Part shown: one piece after another, positions 16,671 to 25,409 of the stretch
Layout of the letters: the number at the start of each line of letters is the position of its first letter
Numbering within the stretch: position 1 is the stretch's first letter
Origin: JAZSQT01 sp045538075
GTDB taxonomy: Bacteria > Chrysiogenota > Deferribacteres > Deferribacterales > Mucispirillaceae
Direction: 5' to 3'
Assembly: GCA_045538075.1 (NCBI GenBank)
Contig: JAZSQT010000028.1
Span: 1 to 43,093 of the forward strand
Length of the DNA: 43,093 nucleotides
Notes under the pieces: model-generated
The model's input: only the letters and a program-made list of their open reading frames with translations
What the model was told of the DNA's origin: nothing
Databases searched by the model: none
Made by a program: the position numbers and the translations under genes

Positions 16671-17745
16671 TCTTTTGTATCCACTTGCTGAATACGTATC
16701 AGTATTTAATGTATTTAGATACCTTACATTTAGAACAATGTATGCCACTCTTACTGCACTTCTTATAACTATGTTAATTGGAACATTAGTTACTGATTTA
16801 TTGAAAAAATGGAAATTGTCTCAAATGACAAAAGGTTATGAACCTAAAAGACATAAAGCAAAAGAAGGTACTCCTACAATGGGAGGTTTGATTATAATTA
16901 CTGCAAGCCTTACTGCTACTCTTTTATGGGCTGATATGTCTAATCATTATATATGGATTACTCTTTTTGTATATTTAAGTTTTGCTTGTATAGGTTTTGC
17001 AGATGATTACGTAAAAACTATAAAACAAAATCCAGAAGGTTTAAGTGGAAGATTAAAATTCTTTCTTGAATTAATAGTTGCCTCTATAGCAATAACGTTA
17101 TTAGTCGTATTAGATAAATCTGGAGTTAGTAATATTCTTACAGTTCCATTTTTTAAAAACTTGGCATTAAATTTATCATGGTTTTACATATTATTTGGAA
17201 TTTTTGTTGTTGTAGGAACGAGTAATGCAGTTAATTTAACTGATGGTCTTGATGGATTAGCAACGATGCCAGCTGTTACTGCTTATGCAGCTTATGCAAT
17301 ATTATCATATTTAATGGGTAATGTTATATTTAGCGAATATTTACATCAACCATTTATTAGTGGAGTTGGAGAATTATCAGTTTTTTGTGGTGCTATGCTT
17401 GGAGCTGGTTTAGGATTTTTGTGGTTTAATACTTTTCCAGCAACTGTATTTATGGGAGATGTAGGTAGTTTATCAATGGGTGCTGGATTAGGTATAGTTG
17501 CATGTATGGTAAAACAAGAAGTATTATTACTTATTATTGGTGGAGTTTTTGTAATGGAAACTGTATCAGTTATACTTCAAGTTGGATATTTTAAACTTAC
17601 TAAAGGCAAAAGATTATTTAGAATGGCACCTTTACATCATCATTTTGAATTAAAAGGTTGGTCTGAACCTAAAATTATCGTTAGGTTTTGGATTATTACC
17701 TTTATTTTAGTGCTTATTGCAATGAGTACTTTAAAATTGAGGTAA
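16660..17745 (+). CDS. mraY: Phospho-MurNAc-pentapeptide transferase MraY
   Basis: Integral membrane enzyme that transfers phospho-MurNAc-pentapeptide to undecaprenyl phosphate to make lipid I. In 361 residues with about ten membrane helices, the family motifs are present: KEGTPTMGGL (about 68-77), the Asp pair in FADDY (D115, D116), NAVNLTDGLDGLA in the middle, FMGDVGSLSMG, and MAPLHHHFELKGW near the C-terminus. Length and start are normal. It overlaps murF by 11 bases and is separated from murD by 4 bases. Confidence 0.97.
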   Translation: MLYNLLYPLAEYVSVFNVFRYLTFRTMYATLTALLITMLIGTLVTDLLKKWKLSQMTKGYEPKRHKAKEGTPTMGGLIIITASLTATLLWADMSNHYIWITLFVYLSFACIGFADDYVKTIKQNPEGLSGRLKFFLELIVASIAITLLVVLDKSGVSNILTVPFFKNLALNLSWFYILFGIFVVVGTSNAVNLTDGLDGLATMPAVTAYAAYAILSYLMGNVIFSEYLHQPFISGVGELSVFCGAMLGAGLGFLWFNTFPATVFMGDVGSLSMGAGLGIVACMVKQEVLLLIIGGVFVMETVSVILQVGYFKLTKGKRLFRMAPLHHHFELKGWSEPKIIVRFWIITFILVLIAMSTLKLR

Positions 17746-17749
17746 TTAT

Positions 17750-19018
17750 ATGAAAGCATCAATCATTGGATACGGCAAAAGTGGTAAAGTAGCATATAAT
17801 CTTTTAAAGTTAAAAGGTATTAATGATATTGATATATTTGATAATAATAGTGATTTGAATTTAAAAAAAATATCAGAATATAAAGATATTTATGATTTTA
17901 CAGTAGTTAGCCCAGGGATAGATTTAAAAGTTAATAATAATATTATTGGTAATATCATCAGTGAAATAGAACTTGCTTTTGAACACGTAAGAAATAGAAA
18001 AATAATTGGTATAACAGGAACAAATGGAAAATCAACTACAACTCATATTACGGCAGAAATTTTAAATAATATGGGTATAAAATCAATAGCTTGTGGCAAT
18101 ATAGGTTTGCCTTTTGGAGAGGCTGTTTTAGATGAAAGTATAGAAGTATTTGTTGTTGAATTATCAAGTTTTCAAATTGAGTTACTTAATAATTTTAAAT
18201 TACAAAGTGGTTGTATAATAAATATTACTCAAGACCATTTAGATAGATATGGAAATATTGAAAATTATGAAAAAGCTAAATTATTAATAAGTAATTTTAT
18301 AGAAAATAATGGTTCTTACGTTACAGGTAGCAAAATATTAAATACAAATTTAAATTCATCTATAAAACATATAGAAATAGATGAAAATTTAAGTAAGTAT
18401 CCAAAATTAGTAGATAATAAATTAGATTTTAAAGATTTTTTTGTTGATTTAAGTAAATTCAATCTGTTTGGTAGGCATAATATAATAAATTTATCTTTTG
18501 CATTAAGTTTAATTAATGGAATTTATAAATTAGATGGTGATGTTACTAAATATATTTTAAATTTAACATCAATGGCTCATAGAACAGAGTTAATAGGAAA
18601 ATATAATGGTGTTACATGGATAAACGATTCAAAGGCAACTAATGTAGATTCAGTGTTAACAGCTATTAAAAGTGTAGAAAAGCCATCGTATTTATTACTT
18701 GGTGGAAGAGATAAAAAAAGTGATTATAGAGTATTAAAGGATTTAATTAATAAAAATATAACTAATGTAATTTATTTTGGTGAAGCAAGAAACATTATAT
18801 CTAATCAGCTATCGCCATTAATTGATGCAAATGAAGAAACTTTTACAACTCTTGCAGATGCAGTTAAATATTGTTGTTTAAATGCAGAAAAAGGGTCAAC
18901 AGTTATTCTATCTCCAGCTTGCACTAGTTTTGATGAGTTTAAAAGTTATGAAGATAGAGGCGAAAAATTTGCACTATACGTAAAAAATATTTTAGGAATA
19001 GACCATGATAAATTTTAG
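17750..19018 (+). CDS. murD: UDP-MurNAc-L-alanine:D-glutamate ligase MurD
   Basis: Adds D-glutamate to UDP-MurNAc-L-Ala. The 422-residue protein has an N-terminal Rossmann-like UDP-binding domain (SIIGYGKSGKVAYNLL), the P-loop GTNGKSTTT at 90-98, NITQDHLDRYGNIENYEKAK in the central domain, and WINDSKATNVDSVLTAI before the C-terminal domain with LLLGGRDKKSDY. All are characteristic of MurD. It sits between mraY and ftsW and overlaps ftsW by 14 bases. Confidence 0.96.
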   Translation: MKASIIGYGKSGKVAYNLLKLKGINDIDIFDNNSDLNLKKISEYKDIYDFTVVSPGIDLKVNNNIIGNIISEIELAFEHVRNRKIIGITGTNGKSTTTHITAEILNNMGIKSIACGNIGLPFGEAVLDESIEVFVVELSSFQIELLNNFKLQSGCIINITQDHLDRYGNIENYEKAKLLISNFIENNGSYVTGSKILNTNLNSSIKHIEIDENLSKYPKLVDNKLDFKDFFVDLSKFNLFGRHNIINLSFALSLINGIYKLDGDVTKYILNLTSMAHRTELIGKYNGVTWINDSKATNVDSVLTAIKSVEKPSYLLLGGRDKKSDYRVLKDLINKNITNVIYFGEARNIISNQLSPLIDANEETFTTLADAVKYCCLNAEKGSTVILSPACTSFDEFKSYEDRGEKFALYVKNILGIDHDKF

Positions 19019-20087
19019 AGATACTCGTTTTCAAATTCTTTCTGCTTGTGTATTACTTATAATGATTGGTTTAATCTTTATTTATTCAACTGGCTCATTA
19101 CAAGCAATACGTCTTGAAAAAGGAGAAATGTTTTTCTTCTTTAAACAGTTTATTAGTGTAGTATTAGGGTTTATTGCATTAATTATTGCTTACCATATTC
19201 CTTTATCATTTTATAGACGTAATGTAATGATAATATTTTTTGTAACATTAATATTGTTAATTGCTGTATTTTTTATGCCATCAATTAATGGTGCAAAAAG
19301 ATGGATAGTATTGCCAATGTATTCTTTTCAACCTTCTGAATTAGCAAAATTTACTGCTATTTTATATTTAGCCCATTATCTTGATAAAAAGACAGATAGA
19401 ATGTGGGATTTTATGAAAGGTTTTCTTCCTGCTACTTTGTTGGTTGGTATTTTAGCTGCATTGATTATATTAGAGCCAGATTTTGGAACTACATTTATAA
19501 TAGTAGTAGTTTCTTTTGCAATGTTTTTAGTAGGTGGAGCAAAGTTATCTCATATATTTGGTGTAGTTGGTATAGTGCTTCCTATATTAATGTCGGCATT
19601 ACTTTTTGGATATAGAAAAGGCCGTTTATTAAGTTTTTTAGATCCATGGGGAGATAGATACGGTGGTGGTTACCAATTAATCCAATCTTTATCGGCTGTT
19701 GGTAGTGGTGGATTATTTGGAAAAGGTTTAGGAAATTCTACTCAAAAATTATTTTTTCTTCCAGAAGCTCACACTGATTTTATCTATGCTATTATTGCTG
19801 AAGAGGCAGGGTTAATAGGTGCATCATTACTATTTTTGATAGTAGTTTTTATGTTTAGAACAACTTTAAGAGTTGCTTTTAATAATGGTGATAAATTTAA
19901 AAAATTATTAGTTTTTGGAATATCTTTAATGATATTTGTGCAAAGTTTTGTTCATATATTTGTTGTTATTGGTTTATTGCCTACTAAAGGTATAACATTA
20001 CCTTTCGTATCATACGGTGGTAGTGCAATGGTATTTTCATTATTTTTTATTGGGGTAATTTTACGTTCAATAGAGGAGTCAAAATAA
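19005..20087 (+). CDS. ftsW: Septal peptidoglycan glycosyltransferase FtsW
   Basis: A SEDS-family polymerase that makes septal glycan strands from lipid II together with FtsI. The 360 residues form about ten membrane helices. Conserved motifs include NGAKRWIVLPMYSFQPSELAKF, LEPDFGTTFIIV, DPWGDRYGGGYQLIQSL and LFFLPEAHTDFIYAIIAEE, which holds the family's essential Asp region, then PFVSYGGSAM at the end. It is FtsW rather than RodA on the basis of its dcw position. It overlaps murG by one base (TAATG). Confidence 0.96.
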   Translation: MINFRDTRFQILSACVLLIMIGLIFIYSTGSLQAIRLEKGEMFFFFKQFISVVLGFIALIIAYHIPLSFYRRNVMIIFFVTLILLIAVFFMPSINGAKRWIVLPMYSFQPSELAKFTAILYLAHYLDKKTDRMWDFMKGFLPATLLVGILAALIILEPDFGTTFIIVVVSFAMFLVGGAKLSHIFGVVGIVLPILMSALLFGYRKGRLLSFLDPWGDRYGGGYQLIQSLSAVGSGGLFGKGLGNSTQKLFFLPEAHTDFIYAIIAEEAGLIGASLLFLIVVFMFRTTLRVAFNNGDKFKKLLVFGISLMIFVQSFVHIFVVIGLLPTKGITLPFVSYGGSAMVFSLFFIGVILRSIEESK

Positions 20088-21127
20088 TGAGGGTAATATT
20101 TGCAGGTGGAGGAACTGGAGGACATTTATATCCAGCAATAGCCATTGCAGAAGTATTGAAAAAGAAAGGCATAGATTTTAAGTTTTTAGTATCAGATAGA
20201 GGTATAGAAGCAAGGATATTAACTACTTTAGGTTATGAATATGTTGAGCAAAAGGTATCTGCTTTTAAAGGAAAGGGATTATTTTATAAAATTAAAGCAG
20301 TATTTAAATTATTGTTAGCTGTAATAAAAACTTTTTCTTTAATTAATAAAAATGATAAAGTTTTTTTAACTGGTGGTTTTGCATCTGCACCTGCAGCGAT
20401 AGTTGCAAAAATAAAAGGTTGCCAGTTGTATTTACACGAACAAAATAGTGTTATGGGGCTTGTAAATAGGTTTTTTGCTAAATTTTGTAACAAAGTATTT
20501 TTATCTTTTCCAGAAACAAAGAAAGCTACTGGAAATATTGTTATTACAGGAAATCCAATACGCAAAAAATTTAAACGAAAAAATAAAGAAGAAGAATTTA
20601 AAGGAAGAATACTTGTATTAGGTGGTTCGCAAGGAAGCAAAAAGATTAATGAGTTGATTATAGATAGTATTGAGGAGATTATTAATTTAGGTTTTACTGT
20701 ATTTCATCAAACAGGAGAAGGTTTATATAACCAAACATTAAATAGTTATGGAAGTTTAGCAAGAAAATATGAGGATAAAATAATAATTAAGCCGTATATA
20801 GAAGATATGGCAAATAAAATGAAAGATTCAGATATAGTAATTGCTAGGTCTGGTGCTGGAACTGTATTTGAAACTATAGCTGTAGGTTGTCCTGCTATAT
20901 ATATACCGTTAAAAATAGCAAGTGATAACCATCAATACTTTAATGCTTTATTTGCCAATAAGCAAGGTTATGCTCTAATTTTAATGGAAGATGAAGCTAA
21001 TAAAGATGAATTAATAAAAAAAATATTAGAAATTAAAGAAAATATAGATATCTTCAAAGAGAAAATATTTAATACGTCCTATATAAATAGTGTAGATATT
21101 ATTGTTAGGGAGGCTGGAATTGACTAG
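20087..21127 (+). CDS. murG: Undecaprenyl-PP-MurNAc-pentapeptide GlcNAc transferase MurG
   Basis: Peripheral inner-membrane glycosyltransferase (GT28) that turns lipid I into lipid II. In 346 residues the N-terminal loop GGGTGGHLYPAIA lies at 7-19, LHEQNSVMGLVNRFFA near 119-134, GGSQGSKKINELI in the second domain, and ARSGAGTVFETIAVGCPAIYIP forms the UDP-GlcNAc site. All expected motifs are intact. It overlaps murC by 8 bases when the preferred murC start is used. Confidence 0.96.
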   Translation: MRVIFAGGGTGGHLYPAIAIAEVLKKKGIDFKFLVSDRGIEARILTTLGYEYVEQKVSAFKGKGLFYKIKAVFKLLLAVIKTFSLINKNDKVFLTGGFASAPAAIVAKIKGCQLYLHEQNSVMGLVNRFFAKFCNKVFLSFPETKKATGNIVITGNPIRKKFKRKNKEEEFKGRILVLGGSQGSKKINELIIDSIEEIINLGFTVFHQTGEGLYNQTLNSYGSLARKYEDKIIIKPYIEDMANKMKDSDIVIARSGAGTVFETIAVGCPAIYIPLKIASDNHQYFNALFANKQGYALILMEDEANKDELIKKILEIKENIDIFKEKIFNTSYINSVDIIVREAGID

Positions 21128-22523
21128 GGTTTTTGGAGGATTTACTCATATCCATTTTGTAGGTATTGGTGGCATAGGTATGAGTGGTATAGCAGAAGTA
21201 CTCAAAAATATGGGTTTTGTCGTATCAGGCAGTGATATTGCTTCAAATTCAAATACTGAACGTCTAAAGAGTATGGGTGTTAATATTTATCTTGGTCATA
21301 GTGCCAATAATATTAATAACGTAGATGTAATTGTATATACATCTGCAGCAGCAAAAGATAATCCTGAAATAATGGCCGCAAAAGAAAATCATATTCCAGT
21401 AATTTCTCGTGGAGAAATGTTAGCAGAGCTTATGCGTCTAAAGTATGCCGTTGCAGTAGCAGGTAGTCATGGCAAAACTACTACTACAAGTATGATGGCA
21501 GAAATTGTAAAAGAGGCAAAATTAGACCCTACAATACTAATCGGTGGAAAATTAAATAGTATTGGAAATAATGCTGCATTAGGTAAAAGCAATATTATGG
21601 TTGCTGAAGCTGATGAAAGTGATAGATCTTTTTTAATGTTGTATCCTTCTATTGCAGTTATTACTAACATTGATTATGAACATATGGAAAATTATAGTGA
21701 TTTTGATGACGTAAAATCAAGTTTTGCAAGTTTTGCAAATAAAGTTCCATTTTATGGTTGTTGTGTTTTATGTATTGATAATGACAATGTGGCAGATATT
21801 ATTCCAAAAATTGAAAAAAGAATGATTACATACGGCACTAAAGCTCAAGCAGATATTAGAGCTGTAAATATTGTAAAACAAGGCTTTGGAGTGTCTTTTG
21901 ATGTAGTTAATAATGATATTACATTAGGAAGATTATCTTTAAAACTTCCAGGCGACCATATTGTATTGAATGCTCTTGCAGCTACTGCTGCTGCATTAGA
22001 GATGTCTATACCATTTTCAGTAATAAGTAGTGCATTATCAAGATTTGAAGGCGTTCAAAGACGTATGAGTAAACGCTTTGAAAATGATAATTTTATTGTT
22101 TTAGACGATTATGGGCATCACCCAACAGAAATTTCTGCTACATTAAAAGCAATAAGAGAATCTATGCCAAATAGAAAAATAACGGTAATATTTGAACCAC
22201 ATAGGTATTCAAGAACTAAAAGTTTGATTGGTGAATTTGCAAAATGTTTTATGGACGCAGATAAATTATTTATTACAGATATTTATGCTGCATCAGAAAG
22301 TCCAATAGATGGTATAACGAGCGAAAGATTAATTAAAGAAATTAAAAATTATGGATTTAAAGATATTACTTATTTACCAAAATGGAATGATTTTTTTAAT
22401 TATTTTGATGATTTGAATGAAGGAGAAAATGTTATAATTACATTTGGTGCTGGTAGTATAACTAAATTTTCTTTTGAAATTGCTTCTTTTCTTGAAGAGA
22501 AAGATGGAGTAACAAATGGATAA
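21120..22523 (+). CDS. murC: UDP-MurNAc:L-alanine ligase MurC
   Basis: Adds the first amino acid, L-Ala, to UDP-MurNAc. The 467-residue protein begins with the UDP-binding HFVGIGGIGMSGIAEVL motif, followed by SGSDIASNSNTERL, the P-loop GSHGKTTTTSMM from 115, EADESDRSF, and VLDDYGHHPTEI followed by FEPHRYSRTKSL in the C-terminal domain. I chose TTG 21120 (MTRVFGGF) because AGGGAGG lies 6 bases upstream; an in-frame TTG at 21102 has no such site. The gene that follows is ddl; murB is missing from its common position here. Confidence 0.96.
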   Translation: MTRVFGGFTHIHFVGIGGIGMSGIAEVLKNMGFVVSGSDIASNSNTERLKSMGVNIYLGHSANNINNVDVIVYTSAAAKDNPEIMAAKENHIPVISRGEMLAELMRLKYAVAVAGSHGKTTTTSMMAEIVKEAKLDPTILIGGKLNSIGNNAALGKSNIMVAEADESDRSFLMLYPSIAVITNIDYEHMENYSDFDDVKSSFASFANKVPFYGCCVLCIDNDNVADIIPKIEKRMITYGTKAQADIRAVNIVKQGFGVSFDVVNNDITLGRLSLKLPGDHIVLNALAATAAALEMSIPFSVISSALSRFEGVQRRMSKRFENDNFIVLDDYGHHPTEISATLKAIRESMPNRKITVIFEPHRYSRTKSLIGEFAKCFMDADKLFITDIYAASESPIDGITSERLIKEIKNYGFKDITYLPKWNDFFNYFDDLNEGENVIITFGAGSITKFSFEIASFLEEKDGVTNG

Positions 22524-23424
22524 AAAGATATGTGTTATATACGGGGGGCTTTCTGCAGAAAGAGAAATTTCTCTTAAAAGTGGTAAAAATATAGCAGATG
22601 CCTTACTAAAATATTATAAAGACGTTACTTTAATTGATGCTGGATACGATTTAGCAGAAAAAATATCTGAGTTAAAGCCAGATATATGTGTTCTTGCTTA
22701 TCACGGCACTTTTGGAGAGGACGGTTGTTTACAAGGTATGCTTGAAACAATGGGAATACCTTATACTGGTAGTGGAGTTGCTGCAAGTGCAGTAGCTTTC
22801 GATAAATGTCTTGCAAAGCATGCATTTATAGATGCAAAAGTGCCTACTCCAAAATACATTCTTGCAAAAAGGGAAGATAAGAAACCACCTTTTATACCTT
22901 GTGTAGTAAAACCAGCTCGTCAAGGCTCAAGTGTTGGTGTTAGTATAGTAAAAAAAGAAGCAGATTATATTAAAGCATTAGATGAAGCCTTTAAGTATGA
23001 TAATAAAGTTTTAGTAGAAGAATTTATTGAAGGTAAAGAATTAACTATTCCAGTAATGGACGGTAAAGTTTTTCCTCCTATATGGATTAGACCAAAGAAT
23101 GATTTTTATAATTATGAAAATAAATATACTTCTGGAATGACAGAATATTTAATGGATACAGAGTTATCAAAAAAGAGACTTGAAACTTTATCAAAACTTG
23201 CAATTGATGCTTATAATGCTTGTGGTTGTAGGTCAATGGCGAGAGTTGATTTTATTGGAACTGATAGAAATTTTTATGCTCTTGAGGTAAATACTGTTCC
23301 TGGAATGACTGCAACATCATTAGTTCCAAAATCTGCTTCAAAGTTAGGATATTCTTTTGAAGAAATAGTTAAAATGATAGCAGATAGTGCATCTTTAGAT
23401 CATAAAAAGGTAGGAAATAAGTAA
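22516..23424 (+). CDS. ddl: D-alanine--D-alanine ligase
   Basis: ATP-grasp enzyme that joins two D-alanines for the pentapeptide end. The 302-residue protein has the N-terminal motif CVIYGGLSAEREISLKSG (about 5-22), the loop HGTFGEDGCLQGMLETMGIPYTGSG, CVVKPARQGSSVGVSIV for ATP binding, VLVEEFIEGKELTIPVM, and the C-terminal metal site ALEVNTVPGMTATSLVPKSA. It is of normal length for the DdlB type found in dcw clusters. It overlaps murC by 8 bases and ftsQ by 1. Confidence 0.96.
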   Translation: MDKKICVIYGGLSAEREISLKSGKNIADALLKYYKDVTLIDAGYDLAEKISELKPDICVLAYHGTFGEDGCLQGMLETMGIPYTGSGVAASAVAFDKCLAKHAFIDAKVPTPKYILAKREDKKPPFIPCVVKPARQGSSVGVSIVKKEADYIKALDEAFKYDNKVLVEEFIEGKELTIPVMDGKVFPPIWIRPKNDFYNYENKYTSGMTEYLMDTELSKKRLETLSKLAIDAYNACGCRSMARVDFIGTDRNFYALEVNTVPGMTATSLVPKSASKLGYSFEEIVKMIADSASLDHKKVGNK

Positions 23425-24104
23425 TGAAAAAAGTTGTTAAGTTTATATTTTTTTCTCTTATTATATTTTTTGCAGGCTCTGGAGTTTATGGGTTAGTAAA
23501 TAAAATTAAATACTCAGAATTATTTACTGTTTCAAATATAGAAATTAAAGGTGTAATTAATGCTGATAGGCAAGAATTAAGTGATTTAAGCAAAAAATTA
23601 ATAGGTCATAGTATATTTGATAAAAACATAGAAGCAATGTTAGAAACAGATGACCCATGGGTTCAAAAAATAACTGCACATAGAGTGTTACCAAATAGTA
23701 TTAGCGTAGTTGTTTTTGAAGAAAAGGCATTATTTAATTTTAAAGAAAATAATAAATGTTACATATATGTTGCATCTGGAAAGAAAATGAGAACGACTTG
23801 TGATAATATAAATGTAACAATAAACGGAAAATTAGATAGCGAAAAAGCAAATAAATTTTTTAAGATTTATACTAATAATGAATTTTTAAAAAATGCAGAA
23901 ATAATGTTAAAGGAATATAGTTTTGTAGCAAATCTTAATGGTGAATCAATAATTTGTCCATATAATGAAGAATTATTTAATGAAAACTATAAGATATTTG
24001 TTACTAAATTAAAAAGTAGATATAAAAGTATTGATTATGTTGATTTAACTGTAGATGAAAGAATTTTTATAAAGGGGGATAAAAATGGCACAGACAAAGG
24101 ATAA
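23424..24104 (+). CDS. ftsQ: Cell division protein FtsQ
   Basis: Bitopic inner-membrane divisome protein that binds FtsB and FtsL in the periplasm. The 226 residues have a short basic N-terminus, a membrane helix at about 6-25 (FIFFSLIIFFAGSGVYGL), then a POTRA domain beginning SELFTVSNIEIKGV (about 32-45) and continuing to the HRVLPNSISVVVFEEKALF segment, which is the clearest family mark. The remainder is a diverged FtsQ domain. It overlaps ftsA by 20 bases. Confidence 0.9.
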   Translation: MKKVVKFIFFSLIIFFAGSGVYGLVNKIKYSELFTVSNIEIKGVINADRQELSDLSKKLIGHSIFDKNIEAMLETDDPWVQKITAHRVLPNSISVVVFEEKALFNFKENNKCYIYVASGKKMRTTCDNINVTINGKLDSEKANKFFKIYTNNEFLKNAEIMLKEYSFVANLNGESIICPYNEELFNENYKIFVTKLKSRYKSIDYVDLTVDERIFIKGDKNGTDKG

Positions 24105-25326
24105 TAATATTTTTGTTGGTCTTGATATAGGCACAACTAAAATCTGTGCCGTAGTAGCCCGTAAAAATATTGAAGGTGGAATAGATATAATTGGTTTAGG
24201 TTCTGCCCAAAGCACTGGTATTAGGAAAGGTGTAGTAGTTAATATTGATAACACTGTTAAAGCTATTAGAGAAGCAATTAGTGCAGCAGAAAGAATGAGT
24301 GGCGTTACAGTAAAAAGTGTTTGTGCTGGTATTGCTGGTGGTCATATTGAAAGTTTTAACTCAAAAGGCGTAGTAGCAGTAAAAAGTGGTGAAGTTACAA
24401 AAAATGATGTTGAAAGAGTTTTAGAATCAGCTTCTGCAGTTAATATTCCAATGGGATATGAAGTGTTACATATTATACCTCAACAATATATTCTTGATGG
24501 ACAAAATGAAATTAAAGATCCAATAGGTATGAGTGGAGTTCGTCTTGAAGTAGAAGTTCATATTGTTACAGGTGCAGTATCATCAGCAACTAATATAACA
24601 AAATCATGCACTAAAGCTGGTATAGCAGTAGAAGATATTTACTTAGAACAACTTGCATCATCAGAAGCCGTATTAACAGATGATGAAAGAGAAATAGGCG
24701 TTTGTTTAATTGATGGTGGTGGTGGCACTACCGATATGGCTGTATTTAATAGAGGTGCAGTATATCATACTGCAGTGTTACAAATTGGTGGCAATAATTT
24801 TACGAGGGATTTAACATCTGCTTTATCTACATCAGAGCATGAAGCAGAAAGAATCAAGGTAGAAGAAGGTTGTGTTTTAGTAGATTTAGTAGAGCCTAAC
24901 GAAACAATAGAAGTGCCATCTGTTGGAGGCAGACCACCAAGGATTATTTCTAAATCAGTAATGGCTCAAGTTTTGCAAGCAAGAGCAGAAGAAATTTGTG
25001 AAATATTTTTAGGTGAATTACAAAAGAAAAAGATGTTTGATCTTCTTTCTGCAGGTGTAGTTTTAACTGGTGGTATGTCAAATTTTAAAGGAATGGAAGA
25101 ATTAGCATCATCAGTTTTAGGATTAAGTGTTAGAGTAGGTGTTCCTGTAGATGTTGGAGGTTTATCTGATCAAGTAAATAACCCAATATATGCTACAGCT
25201 GTTGGACTTGCAAAATTACACGCAAAAAACGGCCATTCACAAAACCTTATATCGTCTGGAAGTGAAGATGGTGTATTTAAGAAAGTTGGCGACAGAATGA
25301 AAGATTGGATGAAAGAATTTTTTTAA
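24085..25326 (+). CDS. ftsA: Cell division protein FtsA
   Basis: Actin-like ATPase that tethers FtsZ filaments to the membrane and recruits later divisome proteins. In 413 residues the actin motifs are FVGLDIGTTKICAVVARK (phosphate 1, about 9-26), CLIDGGGGTTDMAVFNRGA (phosphate 2) and GVVLTGGMSNFKGMEEL (adenosine). The protein ends with a short amphipathic helix, KKVGDRMKDWMKEFF, the usual membrane-binding tail. The strong ribosome binding site AAGGGGG (24072-24078) lies 6 bases before ATG 24085, suggesting higher expression than the upstream wall genes. Confidence 0.96.
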   Translation: MAQTKDNNIFVGLDIGTTKICAVVARKNIEGGIDIIGLGSAQSTGIRKGVVVNIDNTVKAIREAISAAERMSGVTVKSVCAGIAGGHIESFNSKGVVAVKSGEVTKNDVERVLESASAVNIPMGYEVLHIIPQQYILDGQNEIKDPIGMSGVRLEVEVHIVTGAVSSATNITKSCTKAGIAVEDIYLEQLASSEAVLTDDEREIGVCLIDGGGGTTDMAVFNRGAVYHTAVLQIGGNNFTRDLTSALSTSEHEAERIKVEEGCVLVDLVEPNETIEVPSVGGRPPRIISKSVMAQVLQARAEEICEIFLGELQKKKMFDLLSAGVVLTGGMSNFKGMEELASSVLGLSVRVGVPVDVGGLSDQVNNPIYATAVGLAKLHAKNGHSQNLISSGSEDGVFKKVGDRMKDWMKEFF

Positions 25327-25365
25327 AAATAAAATTATAAAAAATATTAAGTATAAGGAAATTAA

Positions 25366-25386
25366 ATGAGTTTGGCGGCTATTTAG
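25366..25386 (+). CDS. Possible six-codon leader peptide in the ftsA-ftsZ gap
   Basis: ATG at 25366 encodes MSLAAI then TAG, and AAGGAA (25355-25360) stands 5 bases before the ATG. The ORF fills the centre of the 83-base ftsA-ftsZ gap, the widest gap inside the dcw operon. It may act as a translated leader that affects ftsZ expression, or be chance. No hairpin, attenuator or -35/-10 pair is evident beside it. Confidence 0.2.
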   Translation: MSLAAI

Positions 25387-25409
25387 TTTCTTTTCATGGA
25401 GGAATATCA

